From: Tessaracoccus massiliensis
GTDB taxonomy: Bacteria > Actinomycetota > Actinomycetes > Propionibacteriales > Propionibacteriaceae
Direction of reading: 5' to 3'
DNA: 64,000 bases
Assembly: GCF_000826065.2 (NCBI RefSeq)
Contig: NZ_LN623542.1
Location: forward strand, 652,715-716,714
In this document: positions 9,191 through 17,924 of the stretch, in pieces
Numbering within the stretch: position 1 is the stretch's first letter
How the letters are laid out: each line of letters starts with the position of its first letter
The notes under the pieces: model-generated
The model's input: the letters and a program-made list of their open reading frames with translations, nothing else
Told to the model about the DNA's origin: nothing
The model's database searches: none
Position numbers and translations under genes: made by a program

Positions 9191-9478
9191 TCACGACAGC
9201 AAGTCCTTCGTGTGCGTCCACACCGTCATCCGATGCACGCCGAGCTGCCGGGAGATCGAAACCACGCTCTCGCCGTTCGCTCGGGCAGTTCTAATAGCGT
9301 CCACTTGGCTGTCCGTCAGCGGTGTTCTAGCTCGTCTCCTAGGGTTCGCTACGACCTCGGGCTCGCCGTCGCCTGCATCTAGAGGCTCGTCGCCAAGACC
9401 GAGTTTCGCCTGTTCCCACGCGGTACCGAGCCGCTCGAACCTCAGCCAGGTGTTCGGTTTGAGTCCACCCGCGCCCAC
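9191..9478 (-). CDS. Small HTH protein, resolvase C-terminus-like
   Basis: This 95-residue protein begins VGAGGLKPNTWLRFERLG (GTG at 9478) and ends with LTDSQVDAIRTARANGESV and SISRQLGVHRMTVW. That is the Hin/resolvase-type HTH that reads a recombination or operator site. No catalytic Ser domain precedes it, so it is either a stand-alone DNA-binding protein or the tail of a lost recombinase. A decayed copy of the same HTH lies at about 4960-5090, in the same orientation, beyond the ATPase operon. Bases 9003-9190 hold no recognisable gene. Confidence 0.6.
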   Translation of the reverse strand: MGAGGLKPNTWLRFERLGTAWEQAKLGLGDEPLDAGDGEPEVVANPRRRARTPLTDSQVDAIRTARANGESVVSISRQLGVHRMTVWTHTKDLLS

Positions 9479-9483
9479 AGTAG

Positions 9484-9517
9484 AACTCCCTAGTCAAACG
9501 CACTTGACTAGGGAGTT
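9484..9517. repeat. Perfect 14-bp inverted repeat beside integrase
   Basis: Arms AACTCCCTAGTCAA (9484-9497) and its exact complement (9504-9517) are separated by six bases. It lies between the divergent HTH gene and the integrase pseudogene. It could be an operator, a recombinase arm site or an attachment-site component. There is no long T-run, so a terminator is less likely. Confidence 0.75.
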
Positions 9518-9624
9518 TGCATGTTTGACTTTGGACCCAAGTGCCCTCAAAGGGACATAAGAGAGGTTCCTCGTTGCACGTTCGTTGCACGCCTCAGCCC
9601 CGGATGCGAGGGGTTCTTACAGTC

Positions 9625-10310
9625 ATGAGACGTTCTGGATTGATCCGACGGTTGCCCAGCAAGCGGTACCAAGCGAGCTTCGAGCATCCTGACCTTGTAG
9701 GGCGCAAACGGGTGAAGGCACCTGTCACCTTCACGCACAAGAGCGACGCCGAGCACTGGCTGAGGCTCCAGGAGCGCGCCATCGAACGGGGAGAGTGGCT
9801 GTCTCCTGAAGAAGAAGAAGCTAGGCGACCGAAGCTCCATACCCTCCAGGAGACGTTTGACCGCTTCCTGACTCAGCGTCCTCGGACACTGGCTCTGTCC
9901 ACTGTGACGGGGTACGAACAGGACTGGCGACTGCGGATCGTTCCCCATTGGGGAACCGAACTTGATGTGGAGACCATCACCCATGATGAGGTGTGGGAGT
10001 GGCGTCAGGGTCCGCTGGGTGCTGAACGGCGCCGTGATCGCTCCACCCTGCCTTGTTCAATGAGTTGTTGACGAAGGCCACCCACTGGGGATCGATCGAC
10101 AAGAACCCCGCTGCGGGGGTGAGCATCCCGCGGAAGACGAAAGCGATGGAGCAGCGGCATGTGTTCGACCTGGATGATGTGCGTCGCTATCTGCAGGCCG
10201 CCGAGCCTCAGCACGTGGCGATGTTGGCGCCGGTGGCATTGGGCGGGTTGAGGTCGGGCGAGGTGCGAGGTTTGCGCCGGATGGAACTCGACATCGACAG
10301 TCCAGGAGCC
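9625..10310 (+). pseudogene. Tyrosine integrase, frameshifted and truncated
   Basis: The first frame (MRRSGLIRRLPSKRYQASF...) encodes an N-terminal arm-binding part and core-binding domain (TLQETFDRFLTQRPRTLALSTV, YEQDWRLRI). It shifts frame at about 10010-10050 and continues as LFNELLTKATHWGSIDKNPA and MLAPVALGGLRSGEVRGLR, which holds the first catalytic Arg. After about 10300 homology stops. The H-R, H and Tyr parts of the RHRY set are gone. It is a dead phage or island integrase at the junction with the sulfatase locus. Confidence 0.8.
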
Positions 10311-10360
10311 GAGCCAGCGGGCGGAGCGCCCTGCTGCGTGGTTCCGCGCTCGCTCTCGTC

Positions 10361-11788
10361 CTACGTGGTCCGGTGTGCGTCGGGCACCGGAGCGATCGAA
10401 CGCTCCAGATCGAGTCCGACCTCATCTGCCCAGGCATTGTGGCTGCGCAGCAGTCGCTGTGTCACCCTTGGCTCATTTGCGAACTCATTCGAGCTCTCGC
10501 CAATGTCGGAGCGAAGGTTGCTGAGGTGCCAGCCGCTACCCATGGGGGCGTGCTCGTAGGCCCTCAGGTGGTGGACGTCGGGGTGGTCGGGGTCGGTCCA
10601 CGTGAGTTTCCAGTCGCCTTCCCTGGTCGCGAACTGGAACCCACAGTCCCAATGCAGAGAACGCTCGATCATGACGGATCGAAGCATGACGGGCAGCAGG
10701 TCTTCGCCGTCCATCGGTGCCTGCTCCGACGAGCCGGAGAGGCTGCGGAACGTGGCCATGATGTCTAGGGTGCTCGCAGGGGTCTCCCGCTCTTCACCCG
10801 CTGGGATGGTACCGGGCCAGCGCCACAGCATCGGGATGCGGATACCCCCCTCCCACAGGGTGTATTTGGTGCCCCGCAGGGGCGTGTTGTCACCGAAATT
10901 GCAGGTTGAACCGCCGTTGTCCGTGATGTAGAGGACAAGGGTGTCTTCGGCCAGGCCAAGCTCGTCGAGCTGGTCGAGCATGGCGCCGATCTCGCGGTCC
11001 ATGAGCTCAAGTTGGGCCAAGTAGTATTCACGCCCATGGGGCAGATTGGGCACGACCACGTCGTCGTACCACTCGCCGTACGGTACGCCGGTCTCCGGGC
11101 TCCAGTCCTGGTAGGCGGGCAGCCCTCGCTTGTCGAGTTCCTCCCGGGGCAGTTGCCAGCAGAAGTTGTGCACGGCGTTGAACGCCACCATGCAGAAGAA
11201 TGGCCGTTCGTCATCCGCTGTGATGAACTTGCGGGAACGCTCGCCGAGGATCTCCGTCAGGAATCCCTCAATCTCGACCGGGTCGTCGCCTTCCAGGAGC
11301 GGCTGGACAGCCATAGCGACGGCGACCTCCTCGCCGCGTTCGGCCGCGACATCAGCTCCACGCTGCATGTAGTGCAGGCGCCCCATCGAGTGGCCGGCCA
11401 GACCGTAGAGCGTTTCCTCGAAACCGTGGTGCGGGGGACAGGCGCGGTCACCGACGTCCTCGGGGCCATAGTGGACCTTCCCGAAGTAGCCGGTGCGGTA
11501 GCCCGCATCCTTCAGCACCTCGGCGAGCGTGGGGATGGAGTCGCTGTCCGGGAATTTGGCGGAGTCGAACCACAACGAGCCCCAACGCTCCTGATAGAGC
11601 CCCGTCATGATCGCGGCGCGAGACGGGCTGCAGATCGGTGCTGTCGAATAGGCGTTGGTGAAGGAAACACCTTCGGCTGCAATTCGGTCCAAGGCCGGCG
11701 TCGCGACATCGGCACGGATGCCGAGGTGGCTCTGATCCGCGTACCCATGGTCGTCTGACACGATGAAGATGATGTTGGGCTTTGTCAT
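10361..11788 (-). CDS. Cytoplasmic type I sulfatase
   Basis: This enzyme hydrolyses sulfate esters, probably on an imported sugar. The 475 residues carry the metal-binding SDDHGY (Asp12, Asp13) and the CSPSR motif at residues 53-57, whose Cys53 must be oxidised to formylglycine by a separate maturase not in this window. ITDNGG and a Lys-containing LRGTKYTLWEGG follow. There is no signal peptide, unlike many sulfatases, so it acts inside the cell. Its ATG overlaps the stop of the upstream ROK regulator by 4 bp (ATGA), which makes a two-gene operon. The substrate is not deducible; sulfated HexNAc or uronate sugars are plausible. Confidence 0.9.
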   Translation of the reverse strand: MTKPNIIFIVSDDHGYADQSHLGIRADVATPALDRIAAEGVSFTNAYSTAPICSPSRAAIMTGLYQERWGSLWFDSAKFPDSDSIPTLAEVLKDAGYRTGYFGKVHYGPEDVGDRACPPHHGFEETLYGLAGHSMGRLHYMQRGADVAAERGEEVAVAMAVQPLLEGDDPVEIEGFLTEILGERSRKFITADDERPFFCMVAFNAVHNFCWQLPREELDKRGLPAYQDWSPETGVPYGEWYDDVVVPNLPHGREYYLAQLELMDREIGAMLDQLDELGLAEDTLVLYITDNGGSTCNFGDNTPLRGTKYTLWEGGIRIPMLWRWPGTIPAGEERETPASTLDIMATFRSLSGSSEQAPMDGEDLLPVMLRSVMIERSLHWDCGFQFATREGDWKLTWTDPDHPDVHHLRAYEHAPMGSGWHLSNLRSDIGESSNEFANEPRVTQRLLRSHNAWADEVGLDLERSIAPVPDAHRTT

Positions 11789-12972
11789 GCGATGGCTCCT
11801 TTGGGGTTCAACTGGGCGAGCGGTTCTCCTGCTGCGAGGCGCTGGGCGATGTACTTCCGTGCCATGAGTGCTGCCGCCTCAGCGCCGCGGCTGCCGGCGC
11901 CGCGAAGCTCAGCGAGAGCCAAGAGCTCTGGGGCAGTGCCATGCGGGAGGCTGTCCTGATGGCCCTGCGCGAGACGCTGGAGGAAGGGTTCACCGGCGCG
12001 GCTGAAGTCGCCTCCCAGCACCATGACCTCCGGCTCGATCAGCAAGGTCAGTGTCGACGTGGCTTTCGCGATGCTGTCGGCTGCCTCGTGGAAGACACGC
12101 ACTGCCTTGGGCTGGCCCGAGGTGTACTGCTCGAGAGCCGCGTCGAAATCACTCACGGCGAGCTCATGCTGGGCAACCAGTGAAGACGCGTAGAGGGAGA
12201 GGCATCCGCGCGAACCGCAAGCGCACAGAGGACCTGCAGGATCGATGCTGACGTGGCCGAGTTCGCCGGCACCCCCTCGGGCCCCGCGAAGGGGCTCCCC
12301 GTCGATGACCACGGTTGCTGTGATGCCCGCGCTGGCGTGGAGGAACAGCATGCTCTGGTGGCCCCGCCCAGCTCCCCATTGGGCCTCCGCGAGAGCTTCA
12401 AGCCGGCTGTTGTTCTCGACGACGACGGGGATACCGAGGAGTGAGCTGACCTCGTCGCCGATCTTCACGCGGGACCACCGAGTTTCGGGATGCGTGTGGA
12501 CCTCATGCGTGACAGGGTCAATCCGACCGAAGAACCCGACACCCGCAGCCGACAGGTTCGCGATGTCAGCGAACGAGCAGGCGTCGCGAGTCATCCGTGA
12601 GATGGCTAGGAGCACGTCTTCAGGGGTTGCTACGCCCGGCTCCAAGTCGGCCTGACGCTGGGCGATCGTCTCCCCACTGAGGGATGCAAGGTGGACTTCG
12701 ACACGTCGCGTAGTCACTTGAATGCCGATAACCGGGGCGAGAGACGGTGACACGCTTAGGACCGGACCGGCCCGTCCGTCGCGGTTTCCCGGCGCGTCAT
12801 GGACTTCGGTGATCGCGCCGCCTTCAAGCAGATCCGTGACGACATCAGTGACGCGGCTGCGCGAGATGCCAAGTTCGCGGGCGAGGGCGGCCCGATGCTG
12901 AGGTCCCTCAGCGATGAGCAGACTGAGGAGGCGGTCCGGTGTGGATGCACGCCGAGCGAACGCCCTGTTCAT
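11785..12972 (-). CDS. ROK-family transcriptional regulator
   Basis: The 395 residues begin with a winged HTH (RAALARELGISRSRVTDVV) followed by a ROK sugar-kinase-like domain. That domain includes VVENNSRLEALAEAQWG, a GHVSID motif and the zinc-binding CACGSRGCLS. Such proteins are repressors (NagC/XylR type) relieved by a sugar. The gene is divergent from the ABC transporter at 13147 and overlaps the sulfatase start, so it very likely controls both. Conserved ROK residues are present, and the first residues match typical starts at 12972. Confidence 0.9.
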   Translation of the reverse strand: MNRAFARRASTPDRLLSLLIAEGPQHRAALARELGISRSRVTDVVTDLLEGGAITEVHDAPGNRDGRAGPVLSVSPSLAPVIGIQVTTRRVEVHLASLSGETIAQRQADLEPGVATPEDVLLAISRMTRDACSFADIANLSAAGVGFFGRIDPVTHEVHTHPETRWSRVKIGDEVSSLLGIPVVVENNSRLEALAEAQWGAGRGHQSMLFLHASAGITATVVIDGEPLRGARGGAGELGHVSIDPAGPLCACGSRGCLSLYASSLVAQHELAVSDFDAALEQYTSGQPKAVRVFHEAADSIAKATSTLTLLIEPEVMVLGGDFSRAGEPFLQRLAQGHQDSLPHGTAPELLALAELRGAGSRGAEAAALMARKYIAQRLAAGEPLAQLNPKGAIA

Positions 12973-13053
12973 TGGTAGCCCCCTTCCTGTGGTAACGAAA
13001 GCATAGCATTTGGGCTCATTTACGTTCAGATTCAGAACAAGTTCACCCCGGAT

Positions 13054-13083
13054 GTTCCATACTCAGGGAAGTATGTGCATAAT
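13054..13083 (+). promoter_or_regulatory. Candidate promoter and operator of the sugar ABC operon
   Basis: CATAAT (13078-13083) lies 17 bp after TTCCAT (13055-13060), a weak -35/-10 pair. Between them sits a perfect inverted repeat CATACT (13058-13063) and AGTATG (13070-13075), a likely ROK repressor site. A strong AAGGAAGG ribosome site precedes the ATG at 13147. Confidence 0.45.
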
Positions 13084-13146
13084 ATGAACGCACCGCAGAG
13101 AGCGGCCTCCGTCACGGGGTGGTGACGTTCAAGGAAGGATTTCGAG

Positions 13147-14469
13147 ATGAAAGCAAGCCGACGTCAAGTGCTGGCCATGGGGGCGGTCAGCGCGGCCGCG
13201 ATCGCTGCGACTGGTTGCAGCGGTGATACTGATGTTGTGAGCCCCAAGTCCCCGGCTGCGGGCACGGGCAGTGCGGACAGCGGTCCGGTCACGCTCGAGT
13301 TCTGGTCGTGGGCTGCAGGCATGGATGCCGTGGTCTCGGCGTTCAACGAATCGCAGAGCGAAGTGACCGTGAAGCTCAGCCCGAGCCAGTCGGACCAGCC
13401 CGGCTATCAAAAGCTCGAATCGGCCGTGGCGTCCAACACTGGCCCGGATATTGCACAGGTCGAGTTCATGATGGTCCCTTCGATGGCGATCGCCGGGGCC
13501 CTGCAGGACGTCACCGAGCTGGCCAAGACCTATGCCGATCGTTACCCCGAGGGCGCATGGGCCGCGGCTGGCTTCCAGGGCTACCAGTTCGGGATCCCGA
13601 ACGACGAAGGTCCGATGGTCACCTACTACAACCGGGCCGTCCTGTCTGAGATCGGCAGCCTGATCCCCGCCACGTGGGAGGAGTACCGGGAGGTCGCGGA
13701 AAAGCTGAAGACGGACAAGGGCGCCTACCTCGGCACCCTGCTCACCAAAGGTCCTTTCGTAGCCGCCCTCGCCATCCAGAACGGCGCCAAGTGGTTCGAT
13801 GCCTCGAACGACCGTTGGACGATCAGGATCAATGACGATGCCACCGTCGAGGCACTCGACTTCTGGCTGCAGATGGCCAAGGACGGAGTCGTGAACGTCG
13901 ATCCCGGTTTCAACCCCGGCTTCTGGGCCATGCTCGACTCCGGCCAGGTCAACAGCTACACCATCGGCGCCTGGGGTTACCGTGGCATGCTCGGCAACCT
14001 CAAGGAAACGGTGGGTGATTGGCACGTCGCCCAGGCGCCGCAGTGGAGCTCCACGAAGGCCAGCGCCCCGTACGGGGGTTCAACCTGGGCCATCACCAAG
14101 AACTGTGAGCATCCCGAGGCGGCCTTGGCGTTTGCGGATTGGGTTGCGAGCAACCCCGAGTCCCTCAACATCCAGTTTGAGAACTCCGGCTTCTACCCCT
14201 CCTCCGGGCTCACCGCAGGGATCTCGGGATATGACGATCCGAACGAGTTCTTCGGCGGTGACGCGCTTGGTCCCGCATTCCAAGAGGCCGCGTCCATGGT
14301 CCCCACGGACTGGCAGTGGGGCCCCACCATGGCTTCCGTCTTCACATTGATCGAAGACCGCCTCGCTGCTGCGGTGCAATCCGGTAGCAGCGCCGCCATG
14401 TTCGCAGAGGTGCAGGCAGAGACGGTCAAGAAGCTCAAGGAAAGTGGCTTGGAGGTCGCGGAGGGATGA
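13147..14469 (+). CDS. Sugar ABC transporter substrate-binding lipoprotein
   Basis: This is a CUT1-type extracellular binding protein of 440 residues. The N-terminus has twin arginines (SRRQVLAMG) and a lipobox ending ATGC, so it is a Tat- or Sec-exported lipoprotein anchored at about Cys24. The body has typical family 1 features (LEFWSWAAGMDAVVSAFN, GPDIAQVEFMM, PEAALAFADWVAS). It delivers an oligosaccharide to the two permeases that follow with 4-bp overlaps. No ATPase is encoded here, so a shared MsmK/UgpC-type ATPase elsewhere is expected. The neighbouring sulfatase suggests a sulfated or related sugar ligand. Confidence 0.92.
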   Translation: MKASRRQVLAMGAVSAAAIAATGCSGDTDVVSPKSPAAGTGSADSGPVTLEFWSWAAGMDAVVSAFNESQSEVTVKLSPSQSDQPGYQKLESAVASNTGPDIAQVEFMMVPSMAIAGALQDVTELAKTYADRYPEGAWAAAGFQGYQFGIPNDEGPMVTYYNRAVLSEIGSLIPATWEEYREVAEKLKTDKGAYLGTLLTKGPFVAALAIQNGAKWFDASNDRWTIRINDDATVEALDFWLQMAKDGVVNVDPGFNPGFWAMLDSGQVNSYTIGAWGYRGMLGNLKETVGDWHVAQAPQWSSTKASAPYGGSTWAITKNCEHPEAALAFADWVASNPESLNIQFENSGFYPSSGLTAGISGYDDPNEFFGGDALGPAFQEAASMVPTDWQWGPTMASVFTLIEDRLAAAVQSGSSAAMFAEVQAETVKKLKESGLEVAEG

Positions 14470-15392
14470 TGTCTGCAGCCACCGTCAGCAGACCGTCGCG
14501 ACGATTGCGCCGAGCCCACGCTGCAGAACGTCGCTCGGCCTGGATGCTGCTGCTTCCCCTCGTCGTATTGTTCCTGTTGTTCTTCGCCGCACCCATTGGG
14601 CTCGCTGCCATCGAGAGTCTGACTGTCACGACATCGAGCGGGTTGGGTCTCGGCGAGGCCACCACGAAGTTTGCCGGTGCCACTCATTATCAAGCGGTGC
14701 TCAGCGACCCTGGAATTCTGGCTGGGTTCGGGCGAGTCCTTCTCATCGGACTGATCCAGGTCCCAACCATGCTCATCCTTGCGACGATCATGGCGCTTCT
14801 CTTTGATTCCGGAATGGTGAAGCTGCGCGCATTCTTCCAGACGTCTGCGTTTCTGCCGCACGCCATCCCGGGTGTCGTCTCCGCCCTCCTGTGGTCGGCG
14901 CTGTACCTGCCCCAGGTGAGCCCCATCGTAAGGGGGCTTGAGGCCCTCAGTGTCAATGCCGACTTCTTGGGCAGCAATGTCGTGCTCTTCTCGATCATGA
15001 ACATGACCACATGGGAGTGGACGGGGTACAACATGATCATCCTCTACACGGCCCTCCAGTCGATCCCCCGAGAGGTCCTCGAATCTGCGGAGGTGGACGG
15101 GGCCTCCCGGATCAAGACGGCACTGCAGATCAAGCTGCCCTTGATCGTGCCGGGTCTCGTCGTGACGACGATGTTCTCGATCATCGGCTCCCTACAGCAG
15201 TTCGCTGCTCCGATGGTGTTGAGGGCGATCACGAACAGCGTGGACTCCCGATTCACTCCCAACTTGGCCGTTTACAGCCTCGCGGCAGAGGGTTCCCAAG
15301 GACAGGCATCAGCTTTGTCCCTCGTTATTGCAGCCCTGGCGCTGGTGCTCTCCCTGGGTGTCCTGCAGTTGCAGAAAGTGCGAGACCGATGA
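14466..15392 (+). CDS. Sugar ABC transporter permease (MalF type)
   Basis: This 308-residue inner-membrane permease has about six membrane segments. The first is LLLPLVVLFLLFFAAPIGL after a basic N-terminus. The EAA loop that contacts the ATPase is visible as PREVLESAEVDGASRIKTAL. Its ATG overlaps the stop of the binding protein (ATGATG at 14466; the second ATG at 14469 is also possible), and the next permease starts within its stop. It pairs with the gene at 15389. Confidence 0.92.
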   Translation: MMSAATVSRPSRRLRRAHAAERRSAWMLLLPLVVLFLLFFAAPIGLAAIESLTVTTSSGLGLGEATTKFAGATHYQAVLSDPGILAGFGRVLLIGLIQVPTMLILATIMALLFDSGMVKLRAFFQTSAFLPHAIPGVVSALLWSALYLPQVSPIVRGLEALSVNADFLGSNVVLFSIMNMTTWEWTGYNMIILYTALQSIPREVLESAEVDGASRIKTALQIKLPLIVPGLVVTTMFSIIGSLQQFAAPMVLRAITNSVDSRFTPNLAVYSLAAEGSQGQASALSLVIAALALVLSLGVLQLQKVRDR

Positions 15393-16255
15393 TGAACACG
15401 CAAGCGAAGCGCTCCCACAAGTTCTGGCCGACGGTGATCGCCACGGGCATCGTCGTCCTCCTGACCGTGTACTTCCTGTTCCCGGTCTACTGGCAATTCA
15501 TCGCGACATCCAAGACGTCCAACGAGTTGGCGACGACCAACGGCCTGCTGCCCTCCATACCTCCCAACACCTGGGGGAACCTCAAAGCCCTGTTCACAGC
15601 TGAGGGCGGGGTGTATCCACGGTGGTTTGTGAACTCACTCATCTACTCCGGTGTGGGTGGCGTCCTGTGCACGTTGATCTCCGGCATTACGGGATACGTC
15701 CTTGCGTTCCTGAAGTTCCGGGGCCGGAGCCTGGTGACGGTGATCATTCTCATCGGCACTCTGGTGCCAGCCACGGTGCTCGCCTTCCCGCTCTACCTCC
15801 TCCTGGCCAAGATGCACCTGATCGACACCTACTGGGCGTTCCTGCTCCCCAGCCTGGTCAGCCCCCTGGCCGTATTCCTGTCGAGGATGTTCGCCCAGCA
15901 GAGCATTCCCTACGAAGTCATCGAGGCGGCCCGCATCGATGGCATGGGCGAGATCCGGATCGCCTTCGGCATGGGTCTGCGACTCATGGGTACTGGTCTG
16001 GTGACGGTTCTCCTGCTGCAGGTGATCGCCATCTGGAACAACTTCTTCCTCCCCCTGATGGTTCTCACCTCCAGCGACCTGTACCCGGCCACACTCGGTC
16101 TGTACATGTGGAACAGCCGGGTGACCCAAGCCCCGGATTACCAGGTGCTCGTGCTGGTGGGAGCGCTCATCGCCTGCATCCCGCTGGTGATCCTCTTCCT
16201 CAGTCTCCAGCGCTACCTCAAGGCCGGCCTCACCGCGGGCGCCGTCAAGGCCTGA
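15389..16255 (+). CDS. Sugar ABC transporter permease (MalG type)
   Basis: This is the second permease of the operon, 288 residues, with membrane segments and the EAA loop YEVIEAARIDGMGEIRIAF. The C-terminus LSLQRYLKAGLTAGAVKA is typical of MalG-like proteins. The start ATGATG at 15389 overlaps the preceding stop. The open frame extends far upstream (to 15011), but that part is antiparallel overlap with the first permease and lacks family similarity. Together the three genes form an importer. Confidence 0.92.
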   Translation: MMNTQAKRSHKFWPTVIATGIVVLLTVYFLFPVYWQFIATSKTSNELATTNGLLPSIPPNTWGNLKALFTAEGGVYPRWFVNSLIYSGVGGVLCTLISGITGYVLAFLKFRGRSLVTVIILIGTLVPATVLAFPLYLLLAKMHLIDTYWAFLLPSLVSPLAVFLSRMFAQQSIPYEVIEAARIDGMGEIRIAFGMGLRLMGTGLVTVLLLQVIAIWNNFFLPLMVLTSSDLYPATLGLYMWNSRVTQAPDYQVLVLVGALIACIPLVILFLSLQRYLKAGLTAGAVKA

Positions 16256-16575
16256 CGGGCCCCGCGCACGGCCCGCAGGTCCCCCCAGCCCGCTTCGACG
16301 AGCTGCACTGGCACCGCCTTCAGGTACATCACGCGCCCGGGATGGCAACCTGGGTTTATGAATTGCCCGACCATTCGGGATATCTCCGCCCTCGTGGGTG
16401 TCTCACCCGCCAAGGTCAAGGCTCTCGTCGACGAGGCCCTCGCCACGCTGGAGCCCATGCTGAAACCGCCACTTACACCGTTAATCGGACAGTCCCTCAC
16501 GACATGCCGGGGTGGTTCAAATTGGCCTTGGCATGGTTGCTTGAGTATGCCGGAGGGTGTGGAACAGTGGATGGC
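16256..16575. other. Intergenic stretch with a possible transposase scrap
   Basis: No complete gene is seen. A plus-strand segment at 16358-16480 reads ISALVGVSPAKVKALVDEAL, which looks like a short HTH from the start of an IS5-like transposase and ends without a frame. It is a weak match. The rest is featureless GC-rich sequence. Confidence 0.3.
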
Positions 16576-17481
16576 ATGGACACTGCCAGGCAACCGATCG
16601 TCGTCACTGGGGCCAACGGGCTCGTCGGGGCAGAGGTGTGCGCCGTGCTGAGCGAACGAGGGGTGCCCGTGCGCGCCGTCGTCCGCAGGGAGGGATCGGC
16701 GCCGCGGTTGCCGGGGGTCGACGAGGTGGTCGGCGAGCTCCACGACCCGGAGTTCGCCGCGAGGTTCGCGCGAGGGGCGGCCGCCGTCGTCCACACGGTG
16801 CACCCCATGGGCGATGACGACCTGCAGGCCACGGCCGTCGACTGGGCCGCCTCGCTCGCGCAGGCCGTGCGCGACGCCGGGGTGGAACTGTTCGTGCAGG
16901 TCTCGACAACGTCCGTGTACGAGCGCGTGGCCGACACCGGCGACGTCGACGAACATGCCAAGCTCGTGGACGACTCGGCCAACCTCTACGCCGTCACCAA
17001 GCGTGACACCGAGCGGGCGATCGGGGCGGTGGACGGCATGACGCGGGTCATGGTGCGGCCCACGTCGATCTTCGGGCCCGGGGAGACCTCGATCTGGAAC
17101 ACGGTGCGCCCCGAGGGGATCCGCGAAAAGGCGGAGGACCGGACCGACGACCCGGATCGCACCTTCGGCTACGTGCACGTGACCGACCTGGCCGAACTGA
17201 TCGCCGACATCGCCACCGGCAGGATCGCGCCCTCGGCCGATCCGGAGGAAGGCCCCGTGCCCGGGGAGGTCACCGCGGTCAACGCTGTGAGCGGCACGGT
17301 CGCCTACCGCGAGTACCTGGGGCCCGTGTGCGAAGCCCTCGGGGTGGACCCCGTCTGGGAGCCGCGCCCCGCGTTCCGCGCGGAGCTGCTGGCTGACCGG
17401 GCGCGTTCCTGGGGTTGGGCTCCGAAGGTGAGCTTCGAGGAGTCCATGGCCGAACTGCTCGAGGGGCTCGCCAGCCAGTGA
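16576..17481 (+). CDS. NAD(P)-dependent epimerase/dehydratase (extended SDR)
   Basis: The 301 residues fold as an extended short-chain dehydrogenase. The nucleotide-binding motif is TGANGLVG at the N-terminus. The catalytic Ser/Thr lies in VQVSTTSVYE, and a YAVTK (YxxxK) motif holds the catalytic Tyr and Lys. PTSIFGPGE and a C-terminal substrate region follow. The ATG at 16576 was chosen because the Rossmann strand starts eight residues later; the open frame upstream overlaps the transporter and is not real. The substrate is probably a nucleotide sugar or small carbonyl and cannot be specified. It is not clearly in an operon with its neighbours. Confidence 0.85.
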   Translation: MDTARQPIVVTGANGLVGAEVCAVLSERGVPVRAVVRREGSAPRLPGVDEVVGELHDPEFAARFARGAAAVVHTVHPMGDDDLQATAVDWAASLAQAVRDAGVELFVQVSTTSVYERVADTGDVDEHAKLVDDSANLYAVTKRDTERAIGAVDGMTRVMVRPTSIFGPGETSIWNTVRPEGIREKAEDRTDDPDRTFGYVHVTDLAELIADIATGRIAPSADPEEGPVPGEVTAVNAVSGTVAYREYLGPVCEALGVDPVWEPRPAFRAELLADRARSWGWAPKVSFEESMAELLEGLASQ

Positions 17482-17494
17482 GCCACACCCGGGA

Positions 17495-17863
17495 TCATGC
17501 CTGAATGATCGGGACGAATCCCTCCAGCCCCTCGACGTCCTGCACGTTGCGCGTCAGCACCGCTGCTCCGTGAGCCGCGGCGCGGCGATCATCGGGGCGA
17601 TCGCCCGGCCACGCATCCCGCGCCCGGGGGTCCTCTGCGTCTCGGTCGAGCGCACTCTCACGAGCCCAGGCAGCGTCGCCTCCCAGCTCCATGAGCAGGA
17701 CGTTGAGATCTTCGACGCGCGTCCACTGCGCTGGGCGGATGGGCATGAGGGTGGCGATGGGCTCGCCGTGATCCGTGACTGTGTACGTCTGCCCACTCTT
17801 CACGTCCCGGAGCATCGGGGTGGGGTTGCGGCGGAGCTCGCCGACGCTGATCGTGCCAGCCAT
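17495..17863 (-). pseudogene. VapB/Phd antitoxin fused to a VapC toxin tail
   Basis: The 122 residues start as a Phd-type antitoxin (MAGTISVGELRRNPTPML, SGQTYTVTDHGEPIATLMP), which binds DNA and neutralises its toxin. After about residue 85 it passes into AHGAAVLTRNVQDVEGLEGF, the last strand-helix of a PIN-domain VapC RNase. The PIN core with its acidic residues is missing, so a deletion has joined the antitoxin to the toxin's final 25 residues. The antitoxin DNA-binding part could still work, but there is no active toxin. The start at 17863 suits the antitoxin family; the frame is open further upstream. Confidence 0.7.
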
Positions 17864-17924
17864 GGGGACCACCTCACGTAGATCTACAGCGTATCCCGGC
17901 GCGCCTCCCGAGCAACGGGGTAAA

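Noticed and set aside
15622-16575. Long plus-strand open frame joined upstream of the epimerase gene
   Set aside because: It overlaps a clear ABC permease in another frame, has Arg/Pro/His-rich composition typical of high-GC shadow frames, and no family similarity before Met at 16576.
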